NCBI RefSeq assembly: GCF_900639865.1
Contig: NZ_CAAAHX010000005.1
Location: forward strand, 186,001-250,000
Direction: 5' to 3'
From: Legionella gresilensis
GTDB taxonomy: Bacteria; Pseudomonadota; Gammaproteobacteria; Legionellales; Legionellaceae
DNA length: 64,000 bases
Position numbers and translations under genes: made by a program. Of this stretch, positions 18,526-28,072 are shown one piece after another. Positions within the stretch are counted from its first letter, which is position 1. Each line of letters starts with the position of its first letter. The notes under the pieces are model-generated. The model was not told the DNA's origin. It did not search any database and was given only the letters and a program-made list of their open reading frames with translations.

Positions 18526-18972
18526 TTACTCAACTCTAGGTGGCAATGTCACAATTTTAAACCAAAAATTTTCTATGGTTTTGATGACCTCAATATATTG
18601 CTCTATATCTAGTGGCTTCGTGATGTAACAATTTGCATACATCTTATAAGCTTCCAAAATATCTTCTTCAGCGCTCAAAAGAGATAAAACAGCTATGGGA
18701 ATTGTAGCAAGGTTAGGATCCTCTTTAATTTCTTTTAATACTTGTCTTCCATCTTTTTTAGGCAAATTTAGATCAAGTAGAATAAAATCAGGTCTTATCG
18801 CTTTAATATACTGTCCTTCTTGCTTTAAAAAACCCATTGCCTCTATACCGTCCATTACAACACTTAAATTGATTTTTAAGCTGCTTTCTTTAAATACTTC
18901 CTCAGTTAACCGAATATCTCCAATACTATCTTCTATCAACAAAATCTGTATAGGTTGTAGTCTTTCTCTCAT
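18526..18972 (-). CDS. single-domain response regulator (Rcp1/CheY-like)
   Basis: A 148-residue stand-alone receiver. The phosphorylation site is in FILLDLNLPKKDGRQ, the acidic pair in ILLIEDSIGD, the switch residue in AVLSLLSAEE and the conserved Lys in YITKPLD. The LLIEDSxGDxRLTxE and DLNLPKKDGRxVL pattern is that of Rcp1-type regulators paired with bacteriophytochrome-like kinases. I chose ATG 18972 (MRERLQ), since the receiver begins nine residues later; the upstream open frame to 19023 has no clear ribosome site. It is cotranscribed with the downstream GGDEF/EAL protein and probably passes a phosphorylation signal to it or shares its input. Confidence 0.88.
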   Translation of the reverse strand: MRERLQPIQILLIEDSIGDIRLTEEVFKESSLKINLSVVMDGIEAMGFLKQEGQYIKAIRPDFILLDLNLPKKDGRQVLKEIKEDPNLATIPIAVLSLLSAEEDILEAYKMYANCYITKPLDIEQYIEVIKTIENFWFKIVTLPPRVE

Positions 18973-19274
18973 ATGCGTCTCACTTAAGAAGAAAAAGGAG
19001 GTAAATTTTCTATAACCTTGCAAGTAATTCTCAATATACTTAATTGACTAAATTAATAATTTTCTGCATAGTCGACTGCATCGTTTAATTTACTTAGTTT
19101 CATTCACCTTTAATTTATTATAGACAGTTACTAGCGTGAATTTGCCAAAAAAGACTAAGTTGTTTTTATAATGCTAGATTAATCTTATGCCTTAAACTTG
19201 GGATTTTTGAGCAGAACCAGCTCAAAATGAGTTAACCTTATAGATAAATAATTAAAAATTTTTGGATTGCAAAC
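18973..19274. other. intergenic region between divergent genes
   Basis: About 300 bases, AT-rich, between the response regulator (-) and the HIT gene (+). The only marked structure is a partial dyad around GTCGAC (19071-19076) flanked by TGCA on both sides. Divergent promoters are expected here but none stands out. Confidence 0.5.
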
Positions 19275-19715
19275 ATGTCTTTTATTATAAATGATCAAAT
19301 TCGTTTAACTTGCTTTGCATTAGGTGATGGACCTGTTTCTAAGATTTTACTTAAAAATAATGCGGATTATCCTTGGCTAATTCTTGTTCCCAAAGTAGAG
19401 AATATTGAGGAAATTGATCAATTACCTACTAAATTAAGATATTTATTAATTGATGAAATTTGCCATCTTTCTCAGTTAGTACGTACTTATTTTAAAGTAG
19501 ATAAAGTTAATATTGGCTCTTTAGGCAATATTGTTTCGCAATTACATATTCATATCATCGGTCGTAAAAAAGGTGATAAATTGTGGCCTCACTCAGTATG
19601 GCAGGCAACTGAGAGCACCTCCTATGATGCCTCTACTTTAAAATTATTAGGAGATGAGTTACGTAAACAAATTAAGATTATTTTTCAAGAAGATACAGCA
19701 GTTGAGTTAATTTAA
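19275..19715 (+). CDS. HIT-family nucleotide-binding protein
   Basis: A 146-residue histidine-triad superfamily protein, complete for the family. The active-site strand is VSQLHIHIIGRKKGDKLWP: H91 and H93 with the preceding Gln, which is the form seen in bacterial HIT domain proteins annotated as diadenosine-tetraphosphate hydrolase-like. The upstream LILVPKVENIEEIDQL segment is also typical. The likely reaction is hydrolysis of nucleoside-phosphate bonds (AMP-lysine or dinucleoside polyphosphate), but the substrate is unknown. It converges on the methyltransferase gene with only seven bases between them. Confidence 0.85.
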   Translation: MSFIINDQIRLTCFALGDGPVSKILLKNNADYPWLILVPKVENIEEIDQLPTKLRYLLIDEICHLSQLVRTYFKVDKVNIGSLGNIVSQLHIHIIGRKKGDKLWPHSVWQATESTSYDASTLKLLGDELRKQIKIIFQEDTAVELI

Positions 19716-19722
19716 AGTTACT

Positions 19723-20553
19723 TTATTTTAAAAATTTAATATGAATAATACCGCCGCGCTTAAATAAATCAAAAAATAGCATTCTTAAACGAATATAAAA
19801 TGGAAAGGAGGATTTAAATTTTATTGGTTGAAAATAAGTCTTTTGTGAAATCAGCTTTATATTACTTGACCAATACTCAAGCTCCTGGCCATAATCAAGC
19901 CCCCACTGTAACTTAGCATCTCGCATATCGGCTTCGTTCAAAATTTCATTAACATGATTAAGACTTATTTTGGGAATAGCGTCAAAAATTAGTTCACTAT
20001 CAGGAAACTCTATAGCCATGTTGTTTAGAAGCGTTTGTACCTGTTCTTTTTGAAAATACATAAATAATCCACCAGCAAGGAAAAATACAGGCTCACTTAT
20101 TTCCTTAACTCTATTTATCCAATCTAAATCAAGAACTGAGGCAGCAAGGTAATGAACGCGTTGATTCGGTGGGGGCAATAATTGTTCACGAAGTTTAATA
20201 ACAGTTGGCAAATCGATATCAACCCATGTTAGTTGGTTATTATCAACTCGATAAAATGTTGTATCTAAACCTGCACCTAAATTTACGATAGTAGCCTTAG
20301 GATCATTTCGTAAATAAATATTAATTGCCTCATCAAATTGATAAGCGCGGGCAAGCATCCAGACTGCGGTGGAATAACCAATATGTGCAAATAGTTTATC
20401 AAAATCGTAATTAATTTCTTGAATAAATTTAATAGCTTGCGCATCGTATAAAGGCGGATTTGGTAATTGGCTAAACTTAGCCCGAGCAATTAAGGGCAGT
20501 AAGAGTGTTTGAGGTACGCCTGTTAAATCAAAATCAACCTTTTCATTATGCAT
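19723..20553 (-). CDS. LCMT/PPM2-family S-adenosylmethionine methyltransferase
   Basis: A 276-residue class I methyltransferase of the leucine carboxyl methyltransferase/TcmP family. The SAM site is VNLGAGLDTTFYR (about residues 91-103), followed by VDIDLPTVIKLREQLL (the acidic loop) and the FFLAGGLFMYFQKEQV segment typical of this family. Bacterial members methylate small molecules, often polyketides, or unknown carboxylates; the eukaryotic members methylate PP2A. No biosynthetic cluster is adjacent, so the substrate is unknown. Confidence 0.85.
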   Translation of the reverse strand: MHNEKVDFDLTGVPQTLLLPLIARAKFSQLPNPPLYDAQAIKFIQEINYDFDKLFAHIGYSTAVWMLARAYQFDEAINIYLRNDPKATIVNLGAGLDTTFYRVDNNQLTWVDIDLPTVIKLREQLLPPPNQRVHYLAASVLDLDWINRVKEISEPVFFLAGGLFMYFQKEQVQTLLNNMAIEFPDSELIFDAIPKISLNHVNEILNEADMRDAKLQWGLDYGQELEYWSSNIKLISQKTYFQPIKFKSSFPFYIRLRMLFFDLFKRGGIIHIKFLK

Positions 20554-20793
20554 GCTAATTCCATGTTTAATCTAGCAGTGTTTATAATCTTCTTAACTTT
20601 GACTACATTCCCTTTATTATAATAATTTTAGTTAAATTTTTATTATTTAGCTCATACATCGATGATTTTATCTGCTTAATTTAAAGAAAAAATTTACTGA
20701 CTAATTAGTTTCAAACAATCTTAATAATTTCATTAAAGATCGTAATTAGAACAATCGATAATTTGCTTCAGCTTTAATATTTAATTAACTAAC

Positions 20794-21846
20794 TTACATT
20801 ATTCCAATATATTTAGGAAAAAAATCAACTTTCTCTTCAATATAAATAGGACCTTCTTCTTGAACATACAGATCTAATATTTGCTTACATTGTTTAGCAG
20901 TTTCAGTTTGAGCCTCATAAGGTCTATTTTCAAAATATAAATTGGACGCATCTATGCCATACCGCTCATTTTGGACACCAATACTGCTACCTAAACGACT
21001 TTTTTCTACTATAATGTCGCCATTTTTTAATTCAAAAATATCATAATCACCATGCCCATAACCATATATCACTCGCTCAACAGGCGGCATATCTAAAGGT
21101 TTCGTAGATTCCCCAAGATAAATCTCGCCATACTCAGTTAATATGGCAGGCCCCTTATTCCAAGTCCGATGAATATCCTTAACGCCAGTATAAGGTAATT
21201 TAGTAAGATCCGTAGTAGGATAGATAGTTCCCGTTGTTAGGTTATTACCCCGACGATAGACTTCGCCTGCAGTACTTAGAAAAAGATCATAGTTATGGCC
21301 GGTGACTATTTTACAAATAGGCGGTAAGCTGTGCATTTTTTGCGGCGAGCTCGTACACGTCTTTTGGAAATCATACTTACCACTAAAATAAACATCCCCT
21401 TGTTCACTAAGAAAATAAGTATTAGTCCAGCATGCTATTTTGGTAATTCGCTTATATTTTAAACTCTTTATGACCGTTGGTGAAGAAACATCCTGGCAGT
21501 GCCCTAAGCCAAGTTGACCATAATCATTGTGGCCAAATGCATAAATTTGATTATGATCATCAATCAGAAAAGAAATACCGTGGCCAATAGCGAAATCCTT
21601 AATAGGCGGGAGACCTGGAATTTTTGTCGGCATTTTATAGCCATCTACATAGCGACGTGATTTATTGTCACTCAAACCTAATTCACCCCATTTATTATGA
21701 CCTCTAACATAAATCTCTTTTTCTTTGGTTAAAAAAAATGAGGTTAAATCAAAACGAGAATAAGCTTTTTTTTCTACTTTTTTTAGAAAATCTTGAAAAT
21801 ATTCGTCTTCGGTTTTAAAAAGTGTATTTACCTGGCTTTTAAACAT
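20794..21846 (-). CDS. RCC1-repeat protein, probable effector
   Basis: A 350-residue protein made of RCC1-type blades. Repeat cores seen include VRGHNKWGELGLSDNKS (about residues 48-64), AFGHNDYGQLGLGHCQDV (about 108-125) and weaker blades with YFSGKYDF, VYRRGNN and IYLGEST. A helical N-terminus (about 40 residues) precedes them and there is no signal peptide. In Legionella, RCC1-repeat proteins such as LegG1 are Dot/Icm effectors that act on host Ran. This protein is a candidate of that sort by architecture only. Seven blades are not all clear; the C-terminal third has lost the motif. Confidence 0.75.
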   Translation of the reverse strand: MFKSQVNTLFKTEDEYFQDFLKKVEKKAYSRFDLTSFFLTKEKEIYVRGHNKWGELGLSDNKSRRYVDGYKMPTKIPGLPPIKDFAIGHGISFLIDDHNQIYAFGHNDYGQLGLGHCQDVSSPTVIKSLKYKRITKIACWTNTYFLSEQGDVYFSGKYDFQKTCTSSPQKMHSLPPICKIVTGHNYDLFLSTAGEVYRRGNNLTTGTIYPTTDLTKLPYTGVKDIHRTWNKGPAILTEYGEIYLGESTKPLDMPPVERVIYGYGHGDYDIFELKNGDIIVEKSRLGSSIGVQNERYGIDASNLYFENRPYEAQTETAKQCKQILDLYVQEEGPIYIEEKVDFFPKYIGIM

Positions 21847-22073
21847 TCTATCCCTTTTTTGAGAAATAATTTGAAATTTTTTATATAAATTAAAAAATCA
21901 TATAGAGCGGTTATTATACAAAGATTTGTAATTGATTCTAAATAAATAGCTAATTTAATAAGTAAATTTATATAGTAAATTATAAAATTGACTTTAATTG
22001 CTCTGCTAAATACTATTTGGCACTTTTAAATTAAGTTAATTTAAGTAAATCTCTCTAAAGTGAGTAACCCATC

Positions 22074-22997
22074 GTGTTATTGCCACAAACAAAGTTATCT
22101 TATTTAGAACCTGGAGACACAATTGATATAATAGCGCCTTCATCTAAGTGTCATCCAAGTGTAGTAGAAAAATTTAGAGAGGTAATTCACTCTTGGGGCC
22201 TTCATTGTCATATTCCAAGTGATTTATTTGGTGATAATCTGCTTTATGCAAATAGTGATGAGAAACGCTTTATTCACTTACAAAATGCACTTTTAAATCC
22301 TGATTCTAAAGCCGTTTGGTGTTTACTAGGTGGATATGGTTCAACTAAATTGATACCTAAGTTAAAGCAAATTAAACCACCATCTCATCCTAAATTACTC
22401 ATTGGATTTAGTGATATTACAGCATTACATATTTTCTTGCAGGGCCAATGGGGTTGGACTACCTTAGGTGGTCCTTCCGGTTATCAAGTGTCGTTAAGTC
22501 GAGTTGCTAAAACATCTGTTGAACTATTACAAACTATCCTCTTTGGAAAAGCGCAGTCTCTTATCTATGATATTACGACTTTAAACCAGTTAGCTAATAA
22601 ACAACAAACAATAACAGCGCCAATTATTGGGGGCAATTTACATTTAATTCAGGCAAGCCTTGGTACATTCTGGCAAATTGATGCAACTGACAAAATATTA
22701 TTTATTGAAGAGTTTAATGAGCGAGCTTACCGTATCGATAGAATATTAGCCCATTTGGAGCAAGCAGGTATATTTAAGAATGCGAAAGCAATCTTGTTTG
22801 GCGATATGATTGATAAAGGCGAACCTGATGGCCGCTTTCTTGTTAAAGAAGTCATTCAGGAATTTGCAACTCAATGTGCGTTGCCGGTACTGCAGATAAG
22901 TAATATTGGGCATGGCGCAATTAATAATCCTCTTTTATTTGGCCACCCAGCGACAATAGATATTGGGGATGAACATTATTTAGAATTTATTTTCTAA
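22074..22997 (+). CDS. ldcA: LD-carboxypeptidase (peptidase family S66)
   Basis: A 307-residue cytosolic enzyme that removes the terminal D-Ala from murein tetrapeptides during peptidoglycan recycling. The Ser nucleophile is S113 in LIGFSDITALH; the Glu is in LFIEEFNERAYR (about E212) and the His in ISNIGHGAINN (H280), matching the Ser-Glu-His triad of S66. Length is normal. The start is GTG 22074 with only a weak upstream site. No neighbouring recycling genes are seen. Confidence 0.9.
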   Translation: MLLPQTKLSYLEPGDTIDIIAPSSKCHPSVVEKFREVIHSWGLHCHIPSDLFGDNLLYANSDEKRFIHLQNALLNPDSKAVWCLLGGYGSTKLIPKLKQIKPPSHPKLLIGFSDITALHIFLQGQWGWTTLGGPSGYQVSLSRVAKTSVELLQTILFGKAQSLIYDITTLNQLANKQQTITAPIIGGNLHLIQASLGTFWQIDATDKILFIEEFNERAYRIDRILAHLEQAGIFKNAKAILFGDMIDKGEPDGRFLVKEVIQEFATQCALPVLQISNIGHGAINNPLLFGHPATIDIGDEHYLEFIF

Positions 22998-23019
22998 ATA
23001 AATATTGATCTTGTATGCT

Positions 23020-23268
23020 TTAACTAGATGTAGAACTTGATGTATTTATTTTTTTAACCGACTCATTTTTGTCATTAGAATCATCATTATCTTCATTTAA
23101 GTCTGATTTCTTTCTTTTACTAGTATTATTAGTCTGAAAAATTGTACTCTTGCTAGCATCTAGTTTCTCAGTTTTACTTATCAAAATTTTATGACCTACA
23201 CTAATAATTTCATCCACGTTATTACTATTAGAGTTATTCTTATTAGCTCTTTGCTCATAAGCATGCAA
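23020..23268 (-). CDS. possible low-complexity small protein
   Basis: An 82-codon open frame starting at TTG 23268, without a ribosome site. The product is hydrophilic and rich in Ser, Asn, Asp and Lys, and ends in NTSSSTSS. It has no domain. It may be a chance frame in AT-rich DNA or the surviving end of a longer gene. I include it only because it fills the gap after ldcA and no better coding frame is present. Confidence 0.25.
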   Translation of the reverse strand: MHAYEQRANKNNSNSNNVDEIISVGHKILISKTEKLDASKSTIFQTNNTSKRKKSDLNEDNDDSNDKNESVKKINTSSSTSS

Positions 23269-23483
23269 AATTTTTTAGTGTATTATTCAGATAGTTAAAT
23301 ATTAAAAACTACTACAGTTTTGTTTATAAATTTTCAATTTTCAATCAAAAACAAATGATTCAAGTTAAAATAATTTAGCTATTAATTTCAAAAGATTAAG
23401 TACGAATCATTACGCTAAACACTAAATAGAAATAACAAATGGAAATATAGTTAATAAAGATCAAAATGTTATCTGATAAATAG

Positions 23484-23580
23484 CTACCGTCATTCCGTGC
23501 AGGCGGAGATTTATCTATCAAATAACACCGAGGTTAATATAAAACGGATTCCCGGCTGCACGATGCTTAGACTAGCCTAT
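23484..23580. repeat. imperfect inverted repeat element
   Basis: CGTGCAGGCGGAGAT near 23497 and GGATTCCCGGCTGCACG near 23549 are imperfect inverse complements, separated by about 40 bases. The element is richer in GC than its surroundings and lies just after the 3' end of the RiPP operon, so it may act as its terminator. The remainder of 23269-23483 holds no visible gene. Confidence 0.6.
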
Positions 23581-23585
23581 ACACG

Positions 23586-25679
23586 CTATTCTTTATTTAA
23601 TTCACTCAAATCAACGACTCTATCTGCCATGGCAATCGTTTCTTGGCGATGAGCAATAATAATTTGGGTTATTTCTAATGCTTTGAGAGATTGATTAATT
23701 GCCAATTCATTTGGCACATCCAAATGACTGGTTGCTTCATCTAAGAATAATATTTTCGGCCTTTTATAAAGTGCCCGTGCTAATAAAATCCGCTGCTTTT
23801 GACCCCCTGAAAATATAGAACCCATCTCCCCTACTTGCGTTTCGTATTGCATAGGAAGCTTTAAAATAGTCTCATGAATACAAGCAAGCTTTGCTACTTC
23901 ATAAACGTAATTAATATCAATTTCGTCATTAAAAAAAGTAATGTTTTCTAGTATGGAGCCGGTTAGGAGACAGTCTTCCTGCATGACTGAGGCAGTTAAC
24001 TGCCGATAATTTTTTAAGCCAAATTGATTAAGGTTAATATCATCAAGATATATTTCACCTAATTCAGGCGCTAGCAAACCCATCATGACCTTCAGCAGAG
24101 TTGATTTACCACAACCAGAAGGTCCTATAATTGCTATTTTTTCGCCAGCACCAACCGTTAAATTAATTTTTTTTAAAATACAGGGATCGCTTGTATGATA
24201 GCGAAAACTTATATTTCGAATTTCTAATTTTCCTTGCATCATTTCATATCTTCCAAGCCCCTCTGAAACTACTTCAGGTTGCTGAAAAATTAAATCACCT
24301 AAGCGATTTAATTGAATAGAAATGAGTTTATAATCGAAAGCATAGCGAATAAAAGAAGAAGCTTTGTTAATTAGAAGAAGACGATAAGCGAGAAAAGCAA
24401 TTAACATCCCCATAGAAAATCGATTTTCCAGAATTAGCATTATACCAACACAAAGGATAACGATATGATCAATTTGAAATAATAATTGATTAATTATATT
24501 GTAAAAATTATTTAACCTAGAGATAGTAATATCAGCATTTAAAGCTTGAATATAGCTATTGTACCAAATATTAAAACGTACATGTTCTTTAGCAAACGTT
24601 TTAATCGGCATAATACCTTGTAATGTCTCTAAAAATATTGACGCTGCTTTTGCATGTTGAACTACTGAATTTTCTGTTTGATTTTTTAGACTTTGATAAG
24701 ATAAATAACGAATTATTAAATACATCAAAAGACTGCAGCAGATAATGAATGTTAACTTTAAGCTATATATGGCCATCACTACTAAGTTAATCACAATCAT
24801 TAAACCATCAAGTATAGTATTAATAAACTCTGTACTTATTTTTCTTTGCACTTGATCAATCGTTTGAAATTTTGCCTGAATATCTCCTTTATAGCGATGA
24901 AAGAAAAAATCCAATGGTAGTTTTAAAAGATGTTTAATTAGATTTGCTGAAAATCGTTCGGTAAGATAAGTCGTTAAATAGGTGACAGAATAACTTCGAC
25001 TATATTCTATAATACTCTGTAATAATACAAAAATTATAAAAGTCCCAATAATTAAATAAAGATTATTTAAATTATTAGTATTAATAACATCATCCATTAC
25101 GTATTGAAGAAGTAATGGATTTATTAAAGCTAATACTTCAATCGTGAGTGATAAAAGAATTAAAAAAATAATAAATTTATTAATTCCAGCAATCATCCTC
25201 ATAAAATGAAGAAGGGTTAATTTATTATTCGCAATAATTTTTTGAAAATTTTCTTCTTTTTCAGCTTCTAAAACGATACCCGTAAAAAATTTAGATACTT
25301 CTGCAAGCGTACAATGTCTAATTCCTATAGCTGGATCATGAATAATAACATGATTTTTTTTTACCTTTTTTAAAACAACGAAATGATTCATATTCCAATG
25401 TAAAATGGCAGGACAACGAATAAATTTAAGATCTTTTAAATCAACACGTATTGCTCTAGTTTTAAAATTTAAACTTTGCAATACATGGGTGAGGTCAAGC
25501 ATACTAATACCTTTTAAAGAAGGCTTACTTATAGTTCTGACCGACGATAAGCTAAGATCATGCCCCCAATAATTACTAATCATAACGATGCAAGCGTGGC
25601 CGCATTCTGCAATTTCATTTTGAAATATAATAGGTAACTGCTGACCTTTCTTTAGACTAAAATTTAATGTACTTTTCAT
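23586..25679 (-). CDS. C39-peptidase ABC exporter of the RiPP locus
   Basis: A 697-residue peptidase-containing ABC transporter. The N-terminal C39 domain (1-130) has Q20, the catalytic Cys C26 in IAECGHAC, H99 in MNHFVVL and D115 in IHDPAIG, as needed to cut leaders after a double Gly. Six membrane segments occupy about residues 155-435. The ATPase has Walker A IGPSGCGKST, signature FSGGQKQR (Phe replacing the usual Leu), Walker B ILFLDEATSHLD and switch IAHR. It starts within the stop of the HlyD gene (ATGA overlap). Known family role: removal of the GG leader and export of the core peptide. Both precursors in this locus end their leader in GG. Confidence 0.93.
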   Translation of the reverse strand: MKSTLNFSLKKGQQLPIIFQNEIAECGHACIVMISNYWGHDLSLSSVRTISKPSLKGISMLDLTHVLQSLNFKTRAIRVDLKDLKFIRCPAILHWNMNHFVVLKKVKKNHVIIHDPAIGIRHCTLAEVSKFFTGIVLEAEKEENFQKIIANNKLTLLHFMRMIAGINKFIIFLILLSLTIEVLALINPLLLQYVMDDVINTNNLNNLYLIIGTFIIFVLLQSIIEYSRSYSVTYLTTYLTERFSANLIKHLLKLPLDFFFHRYKGDIQAKFQTIDQVQRKISTEFINTILDGLMIVINLVVMAIYSLKLTFIICCSLLMYLIIRYLSYQSLKNQTENSVVQHAKAASIFLETLQGIMPIKTFAKEHVRFNIWYNSYIQALNADITISRLNNFYNIINQLLFQIDHIVILCVGIMLILENRFSMGMLIAFLAYRLLLINKASSFIRYAFDYKLISIQLNRLGDLIFQQPEVVSEGLGRYEMMQGKLEIRNISFRYHTSDPCILKKINLTVGAGEKIAIIGPSGCGKSTLLKVMMGLLAPELGEIYLDDINLNQFGLKNYRQLTASVMQEDCLLTGSILENITFFNDEIDINYVYEVAKLACIHETILKLPMQYETQVGEMGSIFSGGQKQRILLARALYKRPKILFLDEATSHLDVPNELAINQSLKALEITQIIIAHRQETIAMADRVVDLSELNKE

Positions 25680-26689
25680 AATTTAAGCTCTCCATACATA
25701 CTAAAGATAGGATCTAATACCCATTGCCATATTTTTCGCTTTGGACCATTAATAATTGCAGTTATAGTTAATCCTTGTTGTAATCTTTTTGGCTGTCCAT
25801 ATACCATGACATACTGGCTTTTTAACCTAGCATGAACTTTATAATATGGATATCCTATTTGGATGGGTTTTTCGTCTTCATTATCTGTTAAAATTGTTTC
25901 ATCTATTGTATCAATAACCGCTGAATAACTGCCAAATCGCTTATAGGGAAAAGCGTCATAACGGATAGTAATTTTACTTGCTTTATTGATAAATCCAATT
26001 TGATTAGTAGGAATAAATAAATTAGCAATTAGCTCAGATTTTATAGGTAAAATTTTTACTAAAGGCTTAGCTAAATTTACATACTGCCCTTCTTTAAAAA
26101 TATCAGCTGCAATAACACCATCGATAGGAGAATAAATACTGTAAAATTGTTCTTGTTTATATTTAATAATATCTAACTCTACAGTATTAAGAATACGATT
26201 AAGCTCAACTAATTCTTGTTTTTTGGCATTATAAAGATCTAAAGAAATATATTTTTTGGTAAGTAGCATTTTCAACTTTTTCAGTTGAATAGATTTATTA
26301 GAAATATCATTATTAATTGATTGCTTTCTTTTTATTAAATTTTCTAAAATATTATTTCTATTAAGAAGCTGGTTATCTACTAAAGAATTAATTAATAGGA
26401 TAGCCTCTCCTCGCTTAACTAATTCACCCTGCTTTTTATAATTTTTAATAATTACGCCGTTTTTACTTGGATATAGACTGACCACTCCTTTTGAATCATT
26501 TAAATAACCAATTACTAAAAATTTATCTGAAAATTCACCAAATATTATAAATAAAATAATTATCAATAAAATAACTACGCTACTATAAGTAAAAAATTTA
26601 AATGACAAAGGCGTATTAATTGATATCACACCTAAATGACTTATTTTTTTTTGATTAAATACTTCTTGTCTAAATAGTTCTTTTTTCAT
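25676..26689 (-). CDS. HlyD-family adaptor of the RiPP exporter
   Basis: A 337-residue periplasmic adaptor with one N-terminal membrane helix (about residues 30-52, SVVILLIIILFIIF), lipoyl halves (VSLYPSKNGVIIKNYKKQG and IYSPIDGVIAADIFKEGQYV), and a short coiled-coil hairpin between them. The C-terminal beta domain ends in a GLTITAIINGPKR segment as in HlyD/CvaA-type proteins. It would couple the C39 ABC exporter to a TolC-like outer-membrane channel, which is not encoded here. It overlaps the exporter gene by four bases. The ribosome site is weak, and a hairpin precedes the gene. Confidence 0.9.
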   Translation of the reverse strand: MKKELFRQEVFNQKKISHLGVISINTPLSFKFFTYSSVVILLIIILFIIFGEFSDKFLVIGYLNDSKGVVSLYPSKNGVIIKNYKKQGELVKRGEAILLINSLVDNQLLNRNNILENLIKRKQSINNDISNKSIQLKKLKMLLTKKYISLDLYNAKKQELVELNRILNTVELDIIKYKQEQFYSIYSPIDGVIAADIFKEGQYVNLAKPLVKILPIKSELIANLFIPTNQIGFINKASKITIRYDAFPYKRFGSYSAVIDTIDETILTDNEDEKPIQIGYPYYKVHARLKSQYVMVYGQPKRLQQGLTITAIINGPKRKIWQWVLDPIFSMYGELKL

Positions 26690-26708
26690 AAAAATTAAAT
26701 ATTAACTC

Positions 26709-26733
26709 TGTAGATTAATAGTTATAATCTACA
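26709..26733 (-). promoter_or_regulatory. hairpin between ligase B and hlyD
   Basis: Perfect 9-bp arms TGTAGATTA (26709-26717) and TAATCTACA (26725-26733) with a 7-base loop, in the 61-bp gap. No U-run follows. It may set the ratio of biosynthetic to export proteins. Confidence 0.5.
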
Positions 26734-26750
26734 AAGTCAGATTGAAAAAA

Positions 26751-27860
26751 TTATGCTGCTTGCTCTGATTTTAAAGCATTGCGCATAATGTGCTTTTGTA
26801 GATTTTCTTTTAACATGAGAGATGCTTGTTTTTCAAAGTCTGCTAAGCTAATACTGTTTTTCTCACTCCATTTGTAATGAGTATTTTTATTTAAAATAAA
26901 TTTAACAAATTTATCTAACATTTTTATTGTTGGGCAACGATCTTCAATCCAAAGAAATTGACCTTGCTGATTAACCTCCAGAAAAAAATATTCATTATCA
27001 GGTGTTACAATAAAATCAAAGCAGCCAAATACGATACCTAAAGCCTCCATAAAATTGCGTATTTTCTTTTCTATATTGTAAGGCAGGCAATAAGGCTCAA
27101 TTCTTAATTCCATTGGTGGAATTGATCGCCAATCTGTGAGTCCTTTAGAATGTTCTTGAGAAAAAATCTTAGCAGCTACGATATATTCGCCAAAGCAAGT
27201 CACCCGAAGTTCGTACTTTTTCTTAATATATTTTTGAAAAATACCAGGTGTTAATTGCAGTATATGATCGGGAGGTAATTGTTCATTATAGATTGTCTTT
27301 GTATAAAATAACTTTAAAACTCCTTTTTCATACCAGTAATGCGATGATAAAGGTTTATAAATAACCTTATCATTTTTATAAGCTTGCAAAAATTCTTTTA
27401 TTTTTATTGGTGAATTCGTTATTAAGGTTGGCGGAATTTTAAATCCACATTGTAATGCAAGCTTTAATTGTAATAATTTAGAATTAGCCTGATTAATGGA
27501 CTCATATGGATTGATCCAAAAAGCATCTTTAGCAAGTATAAAAGGAATACCATTATGAAATAATGTGTTTTCTTTTTTAATAAAGTCGAGGTCAGATTTA
27601 ACAAAGTTTTCACCAATAAAAGGACGTCTAGCTCGACGCCACCAAACCACATCAATTTCTGTATAATTCGTAACTGGATGTTGCGATTCATTTTCTAAAA
27701 GCCACCATTGTTGTTCATTAGAGAAATAGATGCTATTGGTTTGCTTAGTAGGCATATCTGCAGTAAACCATAACAAACATTGATGAGATTTACTCTCTAA
27801 AGCTAATTTTACTATAATAGCATGTACATCATCTGGCTCTGTTGAGATTAAAATATTCAC
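26751..27860 (-). CDS. ATP-grasp peptide ligase B (MvdD/graspetide type)
   Basis: A 369-residue ATP-grasp enzyme of the type that joins side chains in RiPPs of the microviridin/graspetide group, forming esters or amides between Thr/Ser/Lys and Asp/Glu. Visible features: N-terminal STEPDDVHA and FTADMPTKQ segments, WWRR (73-76, matching the W[YW]RR feature of MvdC/MvdD proteins), ATP lysine in VIYKPLS, YELRVTCFGEY, and the metal-binding FDF and LEVNQQGQF near the C-terminal end. It is a clear paralogue of ligase A at 29407-30525. Precursor B lies upstream of it on the same strand, separated by a repeat element. Confidence 0.9.
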   Translation of the reverse strand: MNILISTEPDDVHAIIVKLALESKSHQCLLWFTADMPTKQTNSIYFSNEQQWWLLENESQHPVTNYTEIDVVWWRRARRPFIGENFVKSDLDFIKKENTLFHNGIPFILAKDAFWINPYESINQANSKLLQLKLALQCGFKIPPTLITNSPIKIKEFLQAYKNDKVIYKPLSSHYWYEKGVLKLFYTKTIYNEQLPPDHILQLTPGIFQKYIKKKYELRVTCFGEYIVAAKIFSQEHSKGLTDWRSIPPMELRIEPYCLPYNIEKKIRNFMEALGIVFGCFDFIVTPDNEYFFLEVNQQGQFLWIEDRCPTIKMLDKFVKFILNKNTHYKWSEKNSISLADFEKQASLMLKENLQKHIMRNALKSEQAA

Positions 27861-27949
27861 TACATTTTCCTTAATTTTCTATTTTCAAATCATAGGGTTT
27901 TAGTTTGCAGTGTTATTACTTACCAAAACCCTTTGAAAATAAGTTATGG

Positions 27950-28050
27950 CTTTTCCCAGTAAGTTTCAAAAAGGCGCAAGGGATTGAGGCGAAGGAGTGT
28001 ACAAACAAGTACTGTACTTCGCCGAACGAACTTGCAACACAGTATCAAGC
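27950..28050. repeat. intergenic repeat between precursor B and ligase B
   Basis: About 100 bp of higher GC containing a hairpin, GGCGAAGG at 27988-27995 pairing with CTTCGCC at 28017-28023 around a GTAC-rich centre. It looks like a dispersed intergenic element that inserted between the precursor and its ligase. On the transcript it would form a strong structure. Confidence 0.6.
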
Positions 28051-28072
28051 TTAGTGGAAGACGCTATATTTA